A DNA stretch of 38,303 bases, taken from the NCBI RefSeq assembly GCF_001586785.1, contig NZ_LUFH02000060.1:1-38303 (forward strand), written 5' to 3'. The notes beneath the pieces were generated by a model. That model had not been told where the DNA came from, searched no databases, and saw only the letters and a program-made list of their open reading frames with translations. This stretch comes from Sphaerospermopsis aphanizomenoides BCCUSP55. GTDB lineage: Bacteria; Cyanobacteriota; Cyanobacteriia; Cyanobacteriales; Nostocaceae. The position numbers were made by a program, and so were the translations under genes. This document shows positions 1 to 7,603 of the stretch, in pieces; positions within the stretch are counted from its first letter, which is position 1, and every line of letters starts with the position of its first letter.

Positions 1-385
1 ATCCTCGCCAACGAAGTAAAACTGCGGCTTGGGCTTTACTTAAAATAAAAAGATTAGCCTCGTGTCGGAGAGATATTAAATTTAATCTTTCTATTTCTGT
101 CAATGCACCACTAGAATTTTTTTCTAGTAAATTATTATATTCTTCCATATCTACTGCTGTTTTATGACTATGGAAAATTTGCCAGAGAGTATTATCATCT
201 AATTTATCTAAAGCTGCAATTTCCGCTTGAAATTCCTCTGGTACATCATCCCATATTGGTGGAATACCTACTTGTAAGGCACGTAGTATAACTTCTTCTA
301 AAGGACGTTGAGTAGCATGAGCGGTATTGACTAATCTTTGATAAATAATTTCGGGTATTTGTAGGGTGACAGTTGCATTAGTCAT
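1..385 (-). CDS. Partial hypothetical protein with helix-rich, antitoxin-like N-terminus
   Basis: The reading frame opens with ATG at 385 and runs off the left edge of the window without a stop (128 codons visible). The protein starts MTNATVTLQIPEIIYQRL and continues as a hydrophilic, helix-rich sequence ending ...AQAAVLLRWRG at the edge. The opening (a short beta-like stretch, then helix with 'RPLEEVILRAL') resembles ribbon-helix-helix type DNA-binding or antitoxin N-termini, but I do not recognise a named family. The missing C-terminus and any downstream partner gene, which might be a toxin or nuclease, lie outside the window. It is upstream-adjacent on the same strand to the lipase-like gene's 3' end, 77 bases away, so co-transcription is possible. 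Confidence 0.7.
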   Translation of the reverse strand, partial: MTNATVTLQIPEIIYQRLVNTAHATQRPLEEVILRALQVGIPPIWDDVPEEFQAEIAALDKLDDNTLWQIFHSHKTAVDMEEYNNLLEKNSSGALTEIERLNLISLRHEANLFILSKAQAAVLLRWRG

Positions 386-462
386 GTTTAATGAATAATT
401 TAATTTTTACTGAGTGAGATATTGATAGTTTAAGTATATCCTGTTTTATTAAACTCTGAATT

Positions 463-1704
463 TTAATTTAATTTTTTACCATATCTCTGTTTTAAATATT
501 TAATTTCCTCTCTTAAACCATCAGCATGAATCAAACCAACATAACCGCGAAATTGACATTTATATGTGGGATCATAAACAGTAACATGAGGAACTTGGGC
601 AAGATTATCTCTTAATCTTAATCTTCCACTTCCATCAATAAATGTAAAATCTTCTGTTACTGTATTGATAGGATTTAAAATATTGAATATATTTTTAGTT
701 TCTAGAATATTTTTTCCTATACTTTCTGTCAAATTATGAGAAACAGTTGTCATACCAGGAACTTTTTCCAGTCTCTTAATTACCAAATTAATAATTTTTT
801 CTTCATTGCCTAAAATATTTTCTGTAATCATTTTAGCTGTTTGTGGACAATTCCAATATCCAATATGAGCGTCTGCTGCACCAGTAGCAATAGCACCTAA
901 ATCAAGCAGTTTGTTTATAGAAGTGATATCTTTAATACCTGGATAATTCGCTATTTGACGCACTAAAATTTCTAAATTATTGGCATTATCAACAATAAAT
1001 TTATCTGTGACTCTAATATTATAATTTTTTCTGACTTCTAAGCTAGAACTAATCGGATAAGCAATCATATCTGAAGAATGAATAATATTTAACCACCGCA
1101 AAGGATATTTAAATGATTGACACTTCAGCTTCACTTGTTCAGTAGGAATATCTAAAAGCATATTAAATAAAATTACTGGTGAACCCATTGTAGTAATGCT
1201 TTTTAGTTGTACCTGATCATTAATTAATTCTCTAAACTTAAAAGCTGGATCATTATTTTCAAAGTTATCTGAAAACAACATATCCCATAAAATTACAGTT
1301 CCCATTGAATGGGCAATTATATGTAACTCTTTTTCCTGTGAGTGATTGGTGATAAAATCTTCTAAATGTTCAGTTATGGATTGTCTAATTTTCTTTCCTA
1401 TTTGAAAGTTTAAGTAGGTAAACGCATCACCAACAAAATCAGATATAAAACCTTCTCTTAAATCTTTACCTCTTAAAATATACTGACTCTCAACATAAGG
1501 ATTTTCTTGTTGAAATTTTTGTAAGTCTTGATGAATAAAATTCCATACTTTACCTTTATTATTTAAAATATCTGCATAAAAGCCAGAATGAAAATGAGGT
1601 AATTTTTGACCTCTTTGGGAGAACTCTGTTTGAATTAACTTTTTGAGAGGTTCTGCAAATTTAACCTTTGATTCTGCGACACCATGAATAAAAAGTATAA
1701 GCAT
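463..1704 (-). CDS. Alpha/beta-hydrolase (lipase/PGAP1-like) of unknown substrate
   Basis: 413-residue protein. I chose ATG at 1704 because the longer frame opens with TTG at 1731, and the ATG gives the sequence MLILFIHGVAES, which puts the first core beta strand and the oxyanion 'HG' at the very N-terminus as usual for this fold. The nucleophile elbow is IIAHSMGTV (GxSxG-like, Ser about residue 133), followed by a segment 'SITTMGSPVILF' that is typical of lipase-type hydrolases working on lipids or acylated proteins. A later 'NIIHSSDMIAYP' and 'DAHIGYW' could supply the acid and His of the triad. No signal peptide or membrane segment is seen, so it is probably cytosolic. Substrate unknown; the fold assignment is firm, the function is not. 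Confidence 0.75.
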   Translation of the reverse strand: MLILFIHGVAESKVKFAEPLKKLIQTEFSQRGQKLPHFHSGFYADILNNKGKVWNFIHQDLQKFQQENPYVESQYILRGKDLREGFISDFVGDAFTYLNFQIGKKIRQSITEHLEDFITNHSQEKELHIIAHSMGTVILWDMLFSDNFENNDPAFKFRELINDQVQLKSITTMGSPVILFNMLLDIPTEQVKLKCQSFKYPLRWLNIIHSSDMIAYPISSSLEVRKNYNIRVTDKFIVDNANNLEILVRQIANYPGIKDITSINKLLDLGAIATGAADAHIGYWNCPQTAKMITENILGNEEKIINLVIKRLEKVPGMTTVSHNLTESIGKNILETKNIFNILNPINTVTEDFTFIDGSGRLRLRDNLAQVPHVTVYDPTYKCQFRGYVGLIHADGLREEIKYLKQRYGKKLN

Positions 1705-1846
1705 TGCTGTATTCTCGTAATAGCAGCACAATTATAATTTGTTAATTTTGAATTAGGAATACTTGTATAAAAAACTTAAACTTGAGGCTCTGCCTCAACA
1801 ACATTTTAAACTACTTCATCACTCATTCAGCAAGAAATGTAGATAA

Positions 1847-1868
1847 AGGTCAGACAAAAGCCTGACCT
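1847..1868 (-). terminator. Weak candidate hairpin terminator after the aldehyde reductase gene
   Basis: AGGTCAG (1847-1853) and CTGACCT (1862-1868) form a perfect 7-bp stem with an 8-base loop, just past the stop of the minus-strand reductase gene. The T-tract on the minus strand is weak, so termination efficiency is uncertain. Confidence 0.35.
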
Positions 1869-1881
1869 AATTATTTAATTT

Positions 1882-3036
1882 CTAAGCGCAAAGAGCTAAA
1901 ATCTTCTCAACAACTTGCAGATTAACATCTTTATTTTCACCCAAAGCTGTCATCCCATGCTTTTCTAAATTCTCAATGACTGCGGGAATAGTTTCTACTC
2001 CCACACCATAGTCAGATAAGCGAGTGCGGACACCAACTGATTCAAAGAAATCACGAGTTTTAGTAATTGCTGCATCTACTCGTTCTTCTTCTGAACCACC
2101 GACAATATCCCAAACTCTATCTGCATATTGTAGAAGTTTTTGCCATTTGCGATCGCGTTTAATTGTCAACGTACTTGGTAACACAATTGCCAAAGTTTGG
2201 GCATGATCTAAACCATGTAAAGCTGTCAATTCATGACCAATCATGTGAGTTGTCCAATCTTGAGGAACACCAACAGCAATTAGACCATTTAACGCCATTG
2301 TCGCTGACCAAACTAAATTCGCTCTGGCATCATAATCTGTAGTATTAGCTAAAGTTTTAGGACCTTCTTCAATCAAAGTTTTTAAAATTGATTCAGCCAT
2401 GCGGTCTTGTAATGGTGCATTTACCGGATAGGTTAAATACTGTTCCATCACATGAGTGAAAGCATCAACAATTCCATTACTAATTTGTCTGGGAGGTAAA
2501 GAAAATGTTGTTTCTGGATCAAGGACAGAGAAGCGAGGGAAAACTAATTGACTTCCGAAATAAAGTTTTTCTTGGGTTTCACATTTGGTAACAACCGAAT
2601 TCACATTCATTTCTGAACCAGTTGCTGGTAGTGTCAAAACCACACCCAAGGGTAAAGCCGCAGTTACAGGTGCGCGTTTTGCTAAAATATCCCAAGGATC
2701 GCCCACAAAAGGAACAGCAGCAGCAATAAATTTAGTTCCATCTACAACAGAACCACCACCCACTGCCAACAGAAAATCAACGCCTTCTTTCCGCACCAAT
2801 TCCACTGCTTTCATCAAGGTTTCTAAACAGGGGTTAGGTTCAATACCACCAAACTCAATTAAATTCCGTCCAGCTAACGCAGATTTTACTTGGTCATAAA
2901 CGCCATTAGCTTTAATACTACCGCCACCGTAGGTCATCAAAATTTTAGCATCTGCGGGGATTTCGTCCCCAATCTTAGCAATTTGACCTTGACCAAATAG
3001 GATTTTAACAGGATTGTAAAAAACAAAGTTTTCCAT
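1882..3036 (-). CDS. yqhD: YqhD-type iron-containing alcohol dehydrogenase / NADPH-dependent aldehyde reductase
   Basis: 384-residue protein that aligns along its whole length with E. coli YqhD as I know it (387 residues): ILFGQGQIAKIG near the start, the cofactor motif YGGGS at 36-40, EFGGIEPNP at 61-69, AVGGGSVVDGTKFIAAA at 91-107, LPATGSEMN, and GHELTALHGLDHAQTLAIVLP at 267-287. The metal ligands of the family are all present at Asp191, His195, His264 and His278, each three below the E. coli numbers. YqhD reduces short-chain and lipid-peroxidation-derived aldehydes with NADPH, so a role in aldehyde detoxification is likely. It is monocistronic; a promoter with two direct repeats lies upstream (see 3075-3158). 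The orthology is strong; the physiological substrate in this organism is inferred. Confidence 0.92.
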   Translation of the reverse strand: MENFVFYNPVKILFGQGQIAKIGDEIPADAKILMTYGGGSIKANGVYDQVKSALAGRNLIEFGGIEPNPCLETLMKAVELVRKEGVDFLLAVGGGSVVDGTKFIAAAVPFVGDPWDILAKRAPVTAALPLGVVLTLPATGSEMNVNSVVTKCETQEKLYFGSQLVFPRFSVLDPETTFSLPPRQISNGIVDAFTHVMEQYLTYPVNAPLQDRMAESILKTLIEEGPKTLANTTDYDARANLVWSATMALNGLIAVGVPQDWTTHMIGHELTALHGLDHAQTLAIVLPSTLTIKRDRKWQKLLQYADRVWDIVGGSEEERVDAAITKTRDFFESVGVRTRLSDYGVGVETIPAVIENLEKHGMTALGENKDVNLQVVEKILALCA

Positions 3037-3074
3037 GATTGAGTCAGACGAGGTAATGAGATTTCGCCTTGATT

Positions 3075-3158
3075 ATTATAATCAGTTTCTCCATTACCTT
3101 GCCTGTATTAAAGTTTGGTAACTAAATGTTTACCTTCTATTAACTAAATGTTCACCTT
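3075..3158 (-). promoter_or_regulatory. Putative activator-dependent promoter of the yqhD-like gene with two direct repeats
   Basis: Read on the minus strand, an 18-base sequence AAGGT(G/A)AACATTTAGTTA occurs twice (3158-3141 and 3136-3119), 22 bases apart, which is two helical turns, with only one mismatch. Downstream lies a perfect TATAAT (3080-3075), while the -35 position (around 3103-3098) reads GGCAAG and is poor. A good -10, no -35 and phased direct repeats at about -60 and -80 fit an activator-controlled promoter; E. coli yqhD is controlled by the AraC-type YqhC, but which protein binds here is unknown. No regulator gene is adjacent. Confidence 0.5.
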
Positions 3159-3203
3159 AGATTTGCATTTTTTGATGCTTTCTAAATCATTACTGTTTAA
3201 TCA

Positions 3204-4133
3204 TCAAGATAACTCATGAATAAATGGAGATATTGCAGCTACAAAATCAGCAGTTGATTCATAAGGTAAAACATTTCTTCCCTTAATTTTTATCCCTCGT
3301 CCTTGAGATAAACAGGCTAGATAATCAGCCATTCTTTCATCGGCTGTTTCTGTTTTACCTTCTTTGCTAATAGCTGATGCCTTCTCTCCCAACACTATTA
3401 ATGTCGGTTGTTTAATTGCTTTAATATCACTGGTATAATCCCGTTGCCAAAATCTCGCTAAAAAGGAAAATACTGCATAGCGCCCACCCATATTTTTAGC
3501 ATCTGTTAATAAGGTATTTAGCCATTCCTCATCGACAGCATCACTAGCAGCAAAAAGTCTTTCTGTAGAAAAAGAAACTAAAAATTTGCGGGTGCGTGCA
3601 TAACGAAAAAAAGCATTACCTATGGGTGAATCAAAAATAGCCCAAAGCAGTTTTTGTCTCCATGTAGCTGCATTTTTAGTAATCACACTCCAAGGTGTTG
3701 GACCAGAAAGTATCAGTCCAGTAATTAAATTTGGTTCTAATTTCACCAATTCAATTGCTACTGGTAATAAAGCGCCTTGAACCAATAAAATTACAGGTGT
3801 TTTTACTAATGTTTGTAAAAAATGCTGTAACTGTTTTGCCCAATCAATAGGTTTATATGCTTTCCTGGGTGTATCACTTTCACCACATCCTAATAAATCA
3901 GGGGTGTAAATGATATTGCCATGATTTGTATCATACCATTCACGGCAAAATCGCTGCCAAAATTGCCGTGATAGTCCTACACCAATAGGATGAATTAATA
4001 GTAAGGGAATACCTCCAGAAGCAGAATTTATCGGTTGATGTATTTCGTAAGCACAGCGATAATTCTGCCAAGTATAAAACTGGGTGGGAGATGCTGTTAA
4101 AACAGAGGAATTATCTACAATTGGCGATTGCAT
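3204..4133 (-). CDS. Alpha/beta-hydrolase fold protein lacking the usual catalytic triad
   Basis: 309 residues with clear alpha/beta-hydrolase layout: LLLIHPIGVGLS (45-55, oxyanion-hole loop), YTPDLLGCGESD (76-87, strand 4 and loop) and ILSGPTPW (141-148). However the nucleophile elbow that should read GxSxG is LLVQGALLP (116-124), with Gly120 where Ser is expected. Near the acid position the sequence is VLGEKASAIS with no clear Asp, and at the His position it reads GRNVLPYES. So all three catalytic residues seem to be missing, although the fold is intact, which suggests a non-hydrolytic role rather than recent decay. ATG at 4133. The gene lies 21 bases after the SDR gene at 4155-4979 on the same strand, probably as an operon. 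Function unknown. Confidence 0.8.
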   Translation of the reverse strand: MQSPIVDNSSVLTASPTQFYTWQNYRCAYEIHQPINSASGGIPLLLIHPIGVGLSRQFWQRFCREWYDTNHGNIIYTPDLLGCGESDTPRKAYKPIDWAKQLQHFLQTLVKTPVILLVQGALLPVAIELVKLEPNLITGLILSGPTPWSVITKNAATWRQKLLWAIFDSPIGNAFFRYARTRKFLVSFSTERLFAASDAVDEEWLNTLLTDAKNMGGRYAVFSFLARFWQRDYTSDIKAIKQPTLIVLGEKASAISKEGKTETADERMADYLACLSQGRGIKIKGRNVLPYESTADFVAAISPFIHELS

Positions 4134-4154
4134 GATACTGAATTGAAATAGCTG

Positions 4155-4979
4155 CTAAAAAATGATTTGTGGGTGGATAAACTCGTATCCTGCGTCTTTT
4201 AGCTTTTGATTAGACACCCACGTATTATAAGGGCGGTTACTCTTGTTGGTTGCATCCCAAATCACATTAGATAAATTATGTTTTGTTAATACATTATCAA
4301 TTAATTCTCGACTGCTAAGATGGGAATCATCAACTAAATTATAAATTCCTTGTAAGCGGTGATGACGAGCAAATTCTATCGCCCCAACAATATCATCTAA
4401 ATGCACCCAATTTGTAATATCTTCACCTTTACCGGGACGAGTTGCACCTGCTAATCTTCCAAATATTTTTACCAATTCTCTACCTGGTCCATAAATTCCC
4501 CCTAACCGCAAAATACAAACTCTGAGGGTTTCATTTTCTGCTGAAAGTAAAACATCTTCTGTTTTGCGGAGAATTTGAGCATTTAAATTAGCTGGTGCTG
4601 GTGGTGTTTCTTCATCTACCCATACACCATTTCTATCTCCATAAACTGAGTAACTTCCTGTATATATTAATTGATGAACATTAGGAGAAGTACGCAATAT
4701 GGAAACTAGATTTTTTGCTGTTTGTAGATAGGTGTCTTCATAGGTTGTTGCACTTTTAGCACCTACGCTTAATAGAACAACATCTTGATTTTGTAATACT
4801 GTTTTTAGAGATTCTAAATCATTTCCTTGGGTAACTATAACTTTTTGAGCTACTTTTTGTAATCCAGGTACACGCTCAGTAGTAGTTGTAGTTGCAGTAA
4901 TAATAAAGTTTTTGTTTTGCTGCCAATATTGAGAAACAGCATAACCAACATAACCACAACCAATTATTGCTATATTCAT
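4155..4979 (-). CDS. Extended-SDR / NAD-dependent epimerase-dehydratase-like protein (YeeZ-like)
   Basis: 274 residues starting MNIAIIGCGYVGYAV, a Rossmann nucleotide-binding motif (GxGxxG at 7-12). Further SDR landmarks are VVLLSVGA, the segment YTGSYSVYGD (about 106-115) that holds the Ser/Tyr region, LRLGGIYGPGRELV (substrate-binding 'R.GGIYGPGR') and a C-terminal YNLVDDSH. The YxxxK pair is not in canonical form: after SVYGDRNG no Lys follows at +4, so it belongs with the atypical SDRs that may be binding or regulatory proteins. First gene of a likely two-gene operon with the hydrolase-fold protein downstream. Fold sure, substrate unknown. Confidence 0.82.
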   Translation of the reverse strand: MNIAIIGCGYVGYAVSQYWQQNKNFIITATTTTTERVPGLQKVAQKVIVTQGNDLESLKTVLQNQDVVLLSVGAKSATTYEDTYLQTAKNLVSILRTSPNVHQLIYTGSYSVYGDRNGVWVDEETPPAPANLNAQILRKTEDVLLSAENETLRVCILRLGGIYGPGRELVKIFGRLAGATRPGKGEDITNWVHLDDIVGAIEFARHHRLQGIYNLVDDSHLSSRELIDNVLTKHNLSNVIWDATNKSNRPYNTWVSNQKLKDAGYEFIHPQIIF

Positions 4980-5344
4980 GATGTTCTAAACACAAAAAAT
5001 TACTTATCAGCCTCAAGCAGCAAAAATTGATATTACAAGAGTTTTTAAGAAGTGATTTTTTACTACTTTACCCAGTATTATTTAAATAATACCAAGTTTA
5101 AAAGTTATGACGACAGATGGATGGGGTAAAAGCAGTTATCGTCTATATTTGACAATTGCAAATCCCAAATCTAAAATCCAAAGTTCTATCACCCCAGAAA
5201 AGTAGCTTTCTACAAAATATTTCAGTCTTTTCGTTACATAAGATACCATTTCATTGATTTCATATTCTCAGGAATATTACTAAGTCTCCCATATTGTAGG
5301 TAGTGTTAACTCAATTCTTTATTTTTTATTAACTCTGGTTGGGT
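4980..5344. other. Gene-free stretch
   Basis: AT-rich 365 bases between the SDR gene start and the end of the J-domain gene. It contains a short copy of the dispersed A-rich sequence of the type 'AAATCC(A)AAA' (about 5157-5185) also met at 6087-6110 and in the psaA-psaB spacer. I see no conserved ORF, tRNA or clear terminator. Confidence 0.6.
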
Positions 5345-6013
5345 TTAGCGATGAATTACCCCATCAGGCATAATAGCTCCAGCTAGGTTGGCTCCAATCA
5401 ATTTGACCAGCAAGCGATCACCTGAACGAATCCTAGCACCTGTCAAATCAGCACCCCGCAAATCAGCACCACTGAGATCCGCACCAATTAAATTAGCCGA
5501 GCGTAAATTTGCTTCTCTCAAATCTGCCAACAGTAGGTTGGCTCTAAACAAATTGGCTTCCGATAAATCCGCACCTCTAAGATTCACTTTGTGCATAAAA
5601 GTATCACTGAGATTAGAACCGCTCAAATTGGCATAACTCAGATTTCTGCCTGATAAATCTTTGTTACTTAAATTAGCTCGACTAAAATCTTTGCCACTTA
5701 AGTCTGGATTCTGATTTGGTTGTTGATAGTTTGTTTGTGGTGTTTGATTGTAGCTTGAAGATGGTTTTTTTTGTTGAGTTGGTTTAGAATAATTTGCAGT
5801 TTGAGACTTGTCCTTTAAAGAACGTATTTTATCACGAGCTTCATTAAAGGCTTTGAGCTTGTCTTGAGCTTTTTGTTGCAAGCGGTGATTGTCTTTAGGG
5901 AGTCTGTCAGGGTGCCAAACAAACACTAAATCTTTATAAGCCTGGTTGACTTCTTCTAGTGTTGCTCCAGGCTCCAATTCTAAGACTCTGTAATACCGCT
6001 CCAGTTCGCTCAT
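5345..6013 (-). CDS. J-domain (DnaJ-like) protein fused to pentapeptide repeats
   Basis: 222 residues if started at ATG 6013 (MSELERYYRVLELEPG), the usual opening of a J domain; an upstream in-frame ATG at 6076 would add 21 hydrophobic residues and its purine-rich stretch lies too close to it to be a good ribosome site. Residues 1-66 are a J domain with the HPD tripeptide at 34-36, which would stimulate an Hsp70. Residues about 67-103 are a Gln/Ser/Pro-rich linker. Residues about 105-215 are pentapeptide repeats of the A(N/D)LxX type, e.g. LIGADLSGADLRGADLTGA, forming a right-handed quadrilateral beta helix. Such fusions occur in cyanobacteria; the client and site of action are unknown. Confidence 0.85.
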   Translation of the reverse strand: MSELERYYRVLELEPGATLEEVNQAYKDLVFVWHPDRLPKDNHRLQQKAQDKLKAFNEARDKIRSLKDKSQTANYSKPTQQKKPSSSYNQTPQTNYQQPNQNPDLSGKDFSRANLSNKDLSGRNLSYANLSGSNLSDTFMHKVNLRGADLSEANLFRANLLLADLREANLRSANLIGADLSGADLRGADLTGARIRSGDRLLVKLIGANLAGAIMPDGVIHR

Positions 6014-6604
6014 ACTATGTGTTGGTGAAAAACAAATAATAATTAAATTAATTATGAGTGAAAAGCCATCATTCATCCTCTAACAGGATTTTGGATTTTG
6101 GATTAGACTCTACGGATAAATCTGGGTAACTGTGTCATATATCACTTATTGTATCACTGGATACTAAAGTATTGCGTTAATGTATAGCAAGAGTCAGGAG
6201 TCAGGAGTCAGGAGTAAAACCCTCTTGTCATGGGAGTTTCATGATCGAAACAATCAGTTCTAAAACCGGACTTCGTCCCGCTACGCTAACGCCGTTTCAG
6301 ACGAAAAGTTTTTAGCGCGGGCTACAAATCCCCTTTACAAAAACTGCCTTCTGCCCTCTGCCTTCGTTAACAATTGATGTCCTCACGACCCTGTCCACGG
6401 CTATATACTCAAACTCAATGCGATCGCTCACTTTCATTAAAGATATTCAATCAATCTACTTCTTTTGCAGCAGGTTTAACTTGGTTTAAACTGGTGTTTA
6501 AAGAGCAATGTTGCTTCCGCCTAGTGCTGTAGGCAATTATACTAACTAGAAACTCAACTGCATCGGCTTTTGTTCTGGCATTGAAAATGTGAAAATGCAA
6601 AAAA
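6014..6604. repeat. Gene-free stretch with heptamer repeat and dispersed repeat fragments
   Basis: No gene seen in about 590 bases. It contains a tandem heptamer (AGTCAGG, three and a half units, 6191-6215), a fragment 'CTTCGTCCCGCTACGCTAACGC' type dispersed repeat (about 6270-6292), a C/T-rich stretch 'TGCCTTCTGCCCTCTGCCTTC' type (about 6344-6365) and a HIP1 octamer near 6420. These are the kinds of repeats scattered through Nostocales genomes and carry no clear function. Confidence 0.6.
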
Positions 6605-7096
6605 TCATCTCATTACACCATTTCTCCAGCGACTAACCGCTCGCAAATATGACCCAATTGGGATCTGATAAACTTCAATAAAAATCCAAATCATAATTGC
6701 TAAATGTAACAAAAAAGTGAGGATTGTCCAGATATATGGTATCCAGGAAAGGGGTACATGAGGATCTGGTGGAAAATAATAAGCTGCTATACCAATCAAA
6801 GTAGTAGGTAAAACGACAAAAGCAATTGCAGCTAACACATAACCCCAACCTAATTCCATACCTTCTAGTTGGGCTTGAGTCCATTTAAAGCCATTCCACC
6901 GCCAAACTAAAGGAGGTTGTCGAGAAGGCATTTTGATTTGTTGTAACTCCAAATTGACAGTAAAAATTTCGTGGCAAAAGTCACAAGACATCGCCTCCAT
7001 TAGTGGCATCTGAGAAATTTTACCGACCCGGCACACAGGGCAAGGGTAATCTCCTTGAAAGTTTAAAGATGCAGAAAAAATTTTCACATTGGGCAT
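6605..7096 (-). CDS. Small membrane protein with N-terminal zinc ribbon
   Basis: 163 residues from ATG 7096 (the frame also has TTG two codons upstream at 7102). The N-terminal part has two Cys pairs, CPVC and CDFC, about 20 residues apart, which should form a zinc ribbon. A conserved-looking middle (RQPPLVWRWNGFKWTQAQ) is followed by two hydrophobic segments, roughly residues 83-106 and 117-140, that look like membrane spans. The basic tail (RAVSRWRNGVMR) would lie in the cytoplasm. I do not recognise a named family; it looks like a cyanobacterial conserved hypothetical. It stands alone between two repeat-rich spacers. Confidence 0.72.
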   Translation of the reverse strand: MPNVKIFSASLNFQGDYPCPVCRVGKISQMPLMEAMSCDFCHEIFTVNLELQQIKMPSRQPPLVWRWNGFKWTQAQLEGMELGWGYVLAAIAFVVLPTTLIGIAAYYFPPDPHVPLSWIPYIWTILTFLLHLAIMIWIFIEVYQIPIGSYLRAVSRWRNGVMR

Positions 7097-7384
7097 AATC
7101 AAACTGCTAAGTAGGTTGGCGTTAAAAGTTATCGGCGTGATCAGGCAACAGGCAAAAGGTTTTGGTAAATTTTATTTATGTTACATACTTTCGTTTTGTC
7201 AATTCGTTATACTTACTTTTTTCAAAATTATTATTGTTAATAATAAATCAACTAAAAATCCTTAATTGTCTGATTTTTCACCATTTTAGATGCAGGGTAC
7301 ATGGTGTATGGGGAAAAAAATGAATTCTTGCTCCTGAAGTGCGTAGCTTATTAGTAAGCCATATTCCTCAACTCCTTCTTCTGT

Positions 7385-7513
7385 AGGACTTACACAAAAG
7401 AACGAAAAAATAAGGTTTTCAGAGGATAGGTAAATGGAATGAGAAAACCCCCTACACCCCACACCCTACACCCTACACCCAGTCTTCACCGATCAATTCT
7501 GTGCGTAAGTCCT
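7385..7513. mobile_element. MITE-like element, family A (ends AGGACTTAC...GTAAGTCCT)
   Basis: 129 bases bounded by inverted ends AGGACTTACACAAA and its near-complement TGTGCGTAAGTCCT (about 12 of 14 positions match). The interior has an A-rich part, 'ATAAGGTTTTC(A/G)GAGGATAGGT', and a CCCTACA heptamer tract. A shortened copy in the opposite orientation lies at 17094-17192. TTCTGT occurs on both sides (7379-7384 and 7515-7520), offset by one base on the right, so it is only a possible target duplication. No coding capacity. Confidence 0.7.
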
Positions 7514-7603
7514 GTTCTGTAATTACATATTACTGAGTTAAACTTGCAAGCAAGCTAATACAAAATATAAATAAGCTGATCTTCGGTTTGGGTATTATTC
7601 ACA

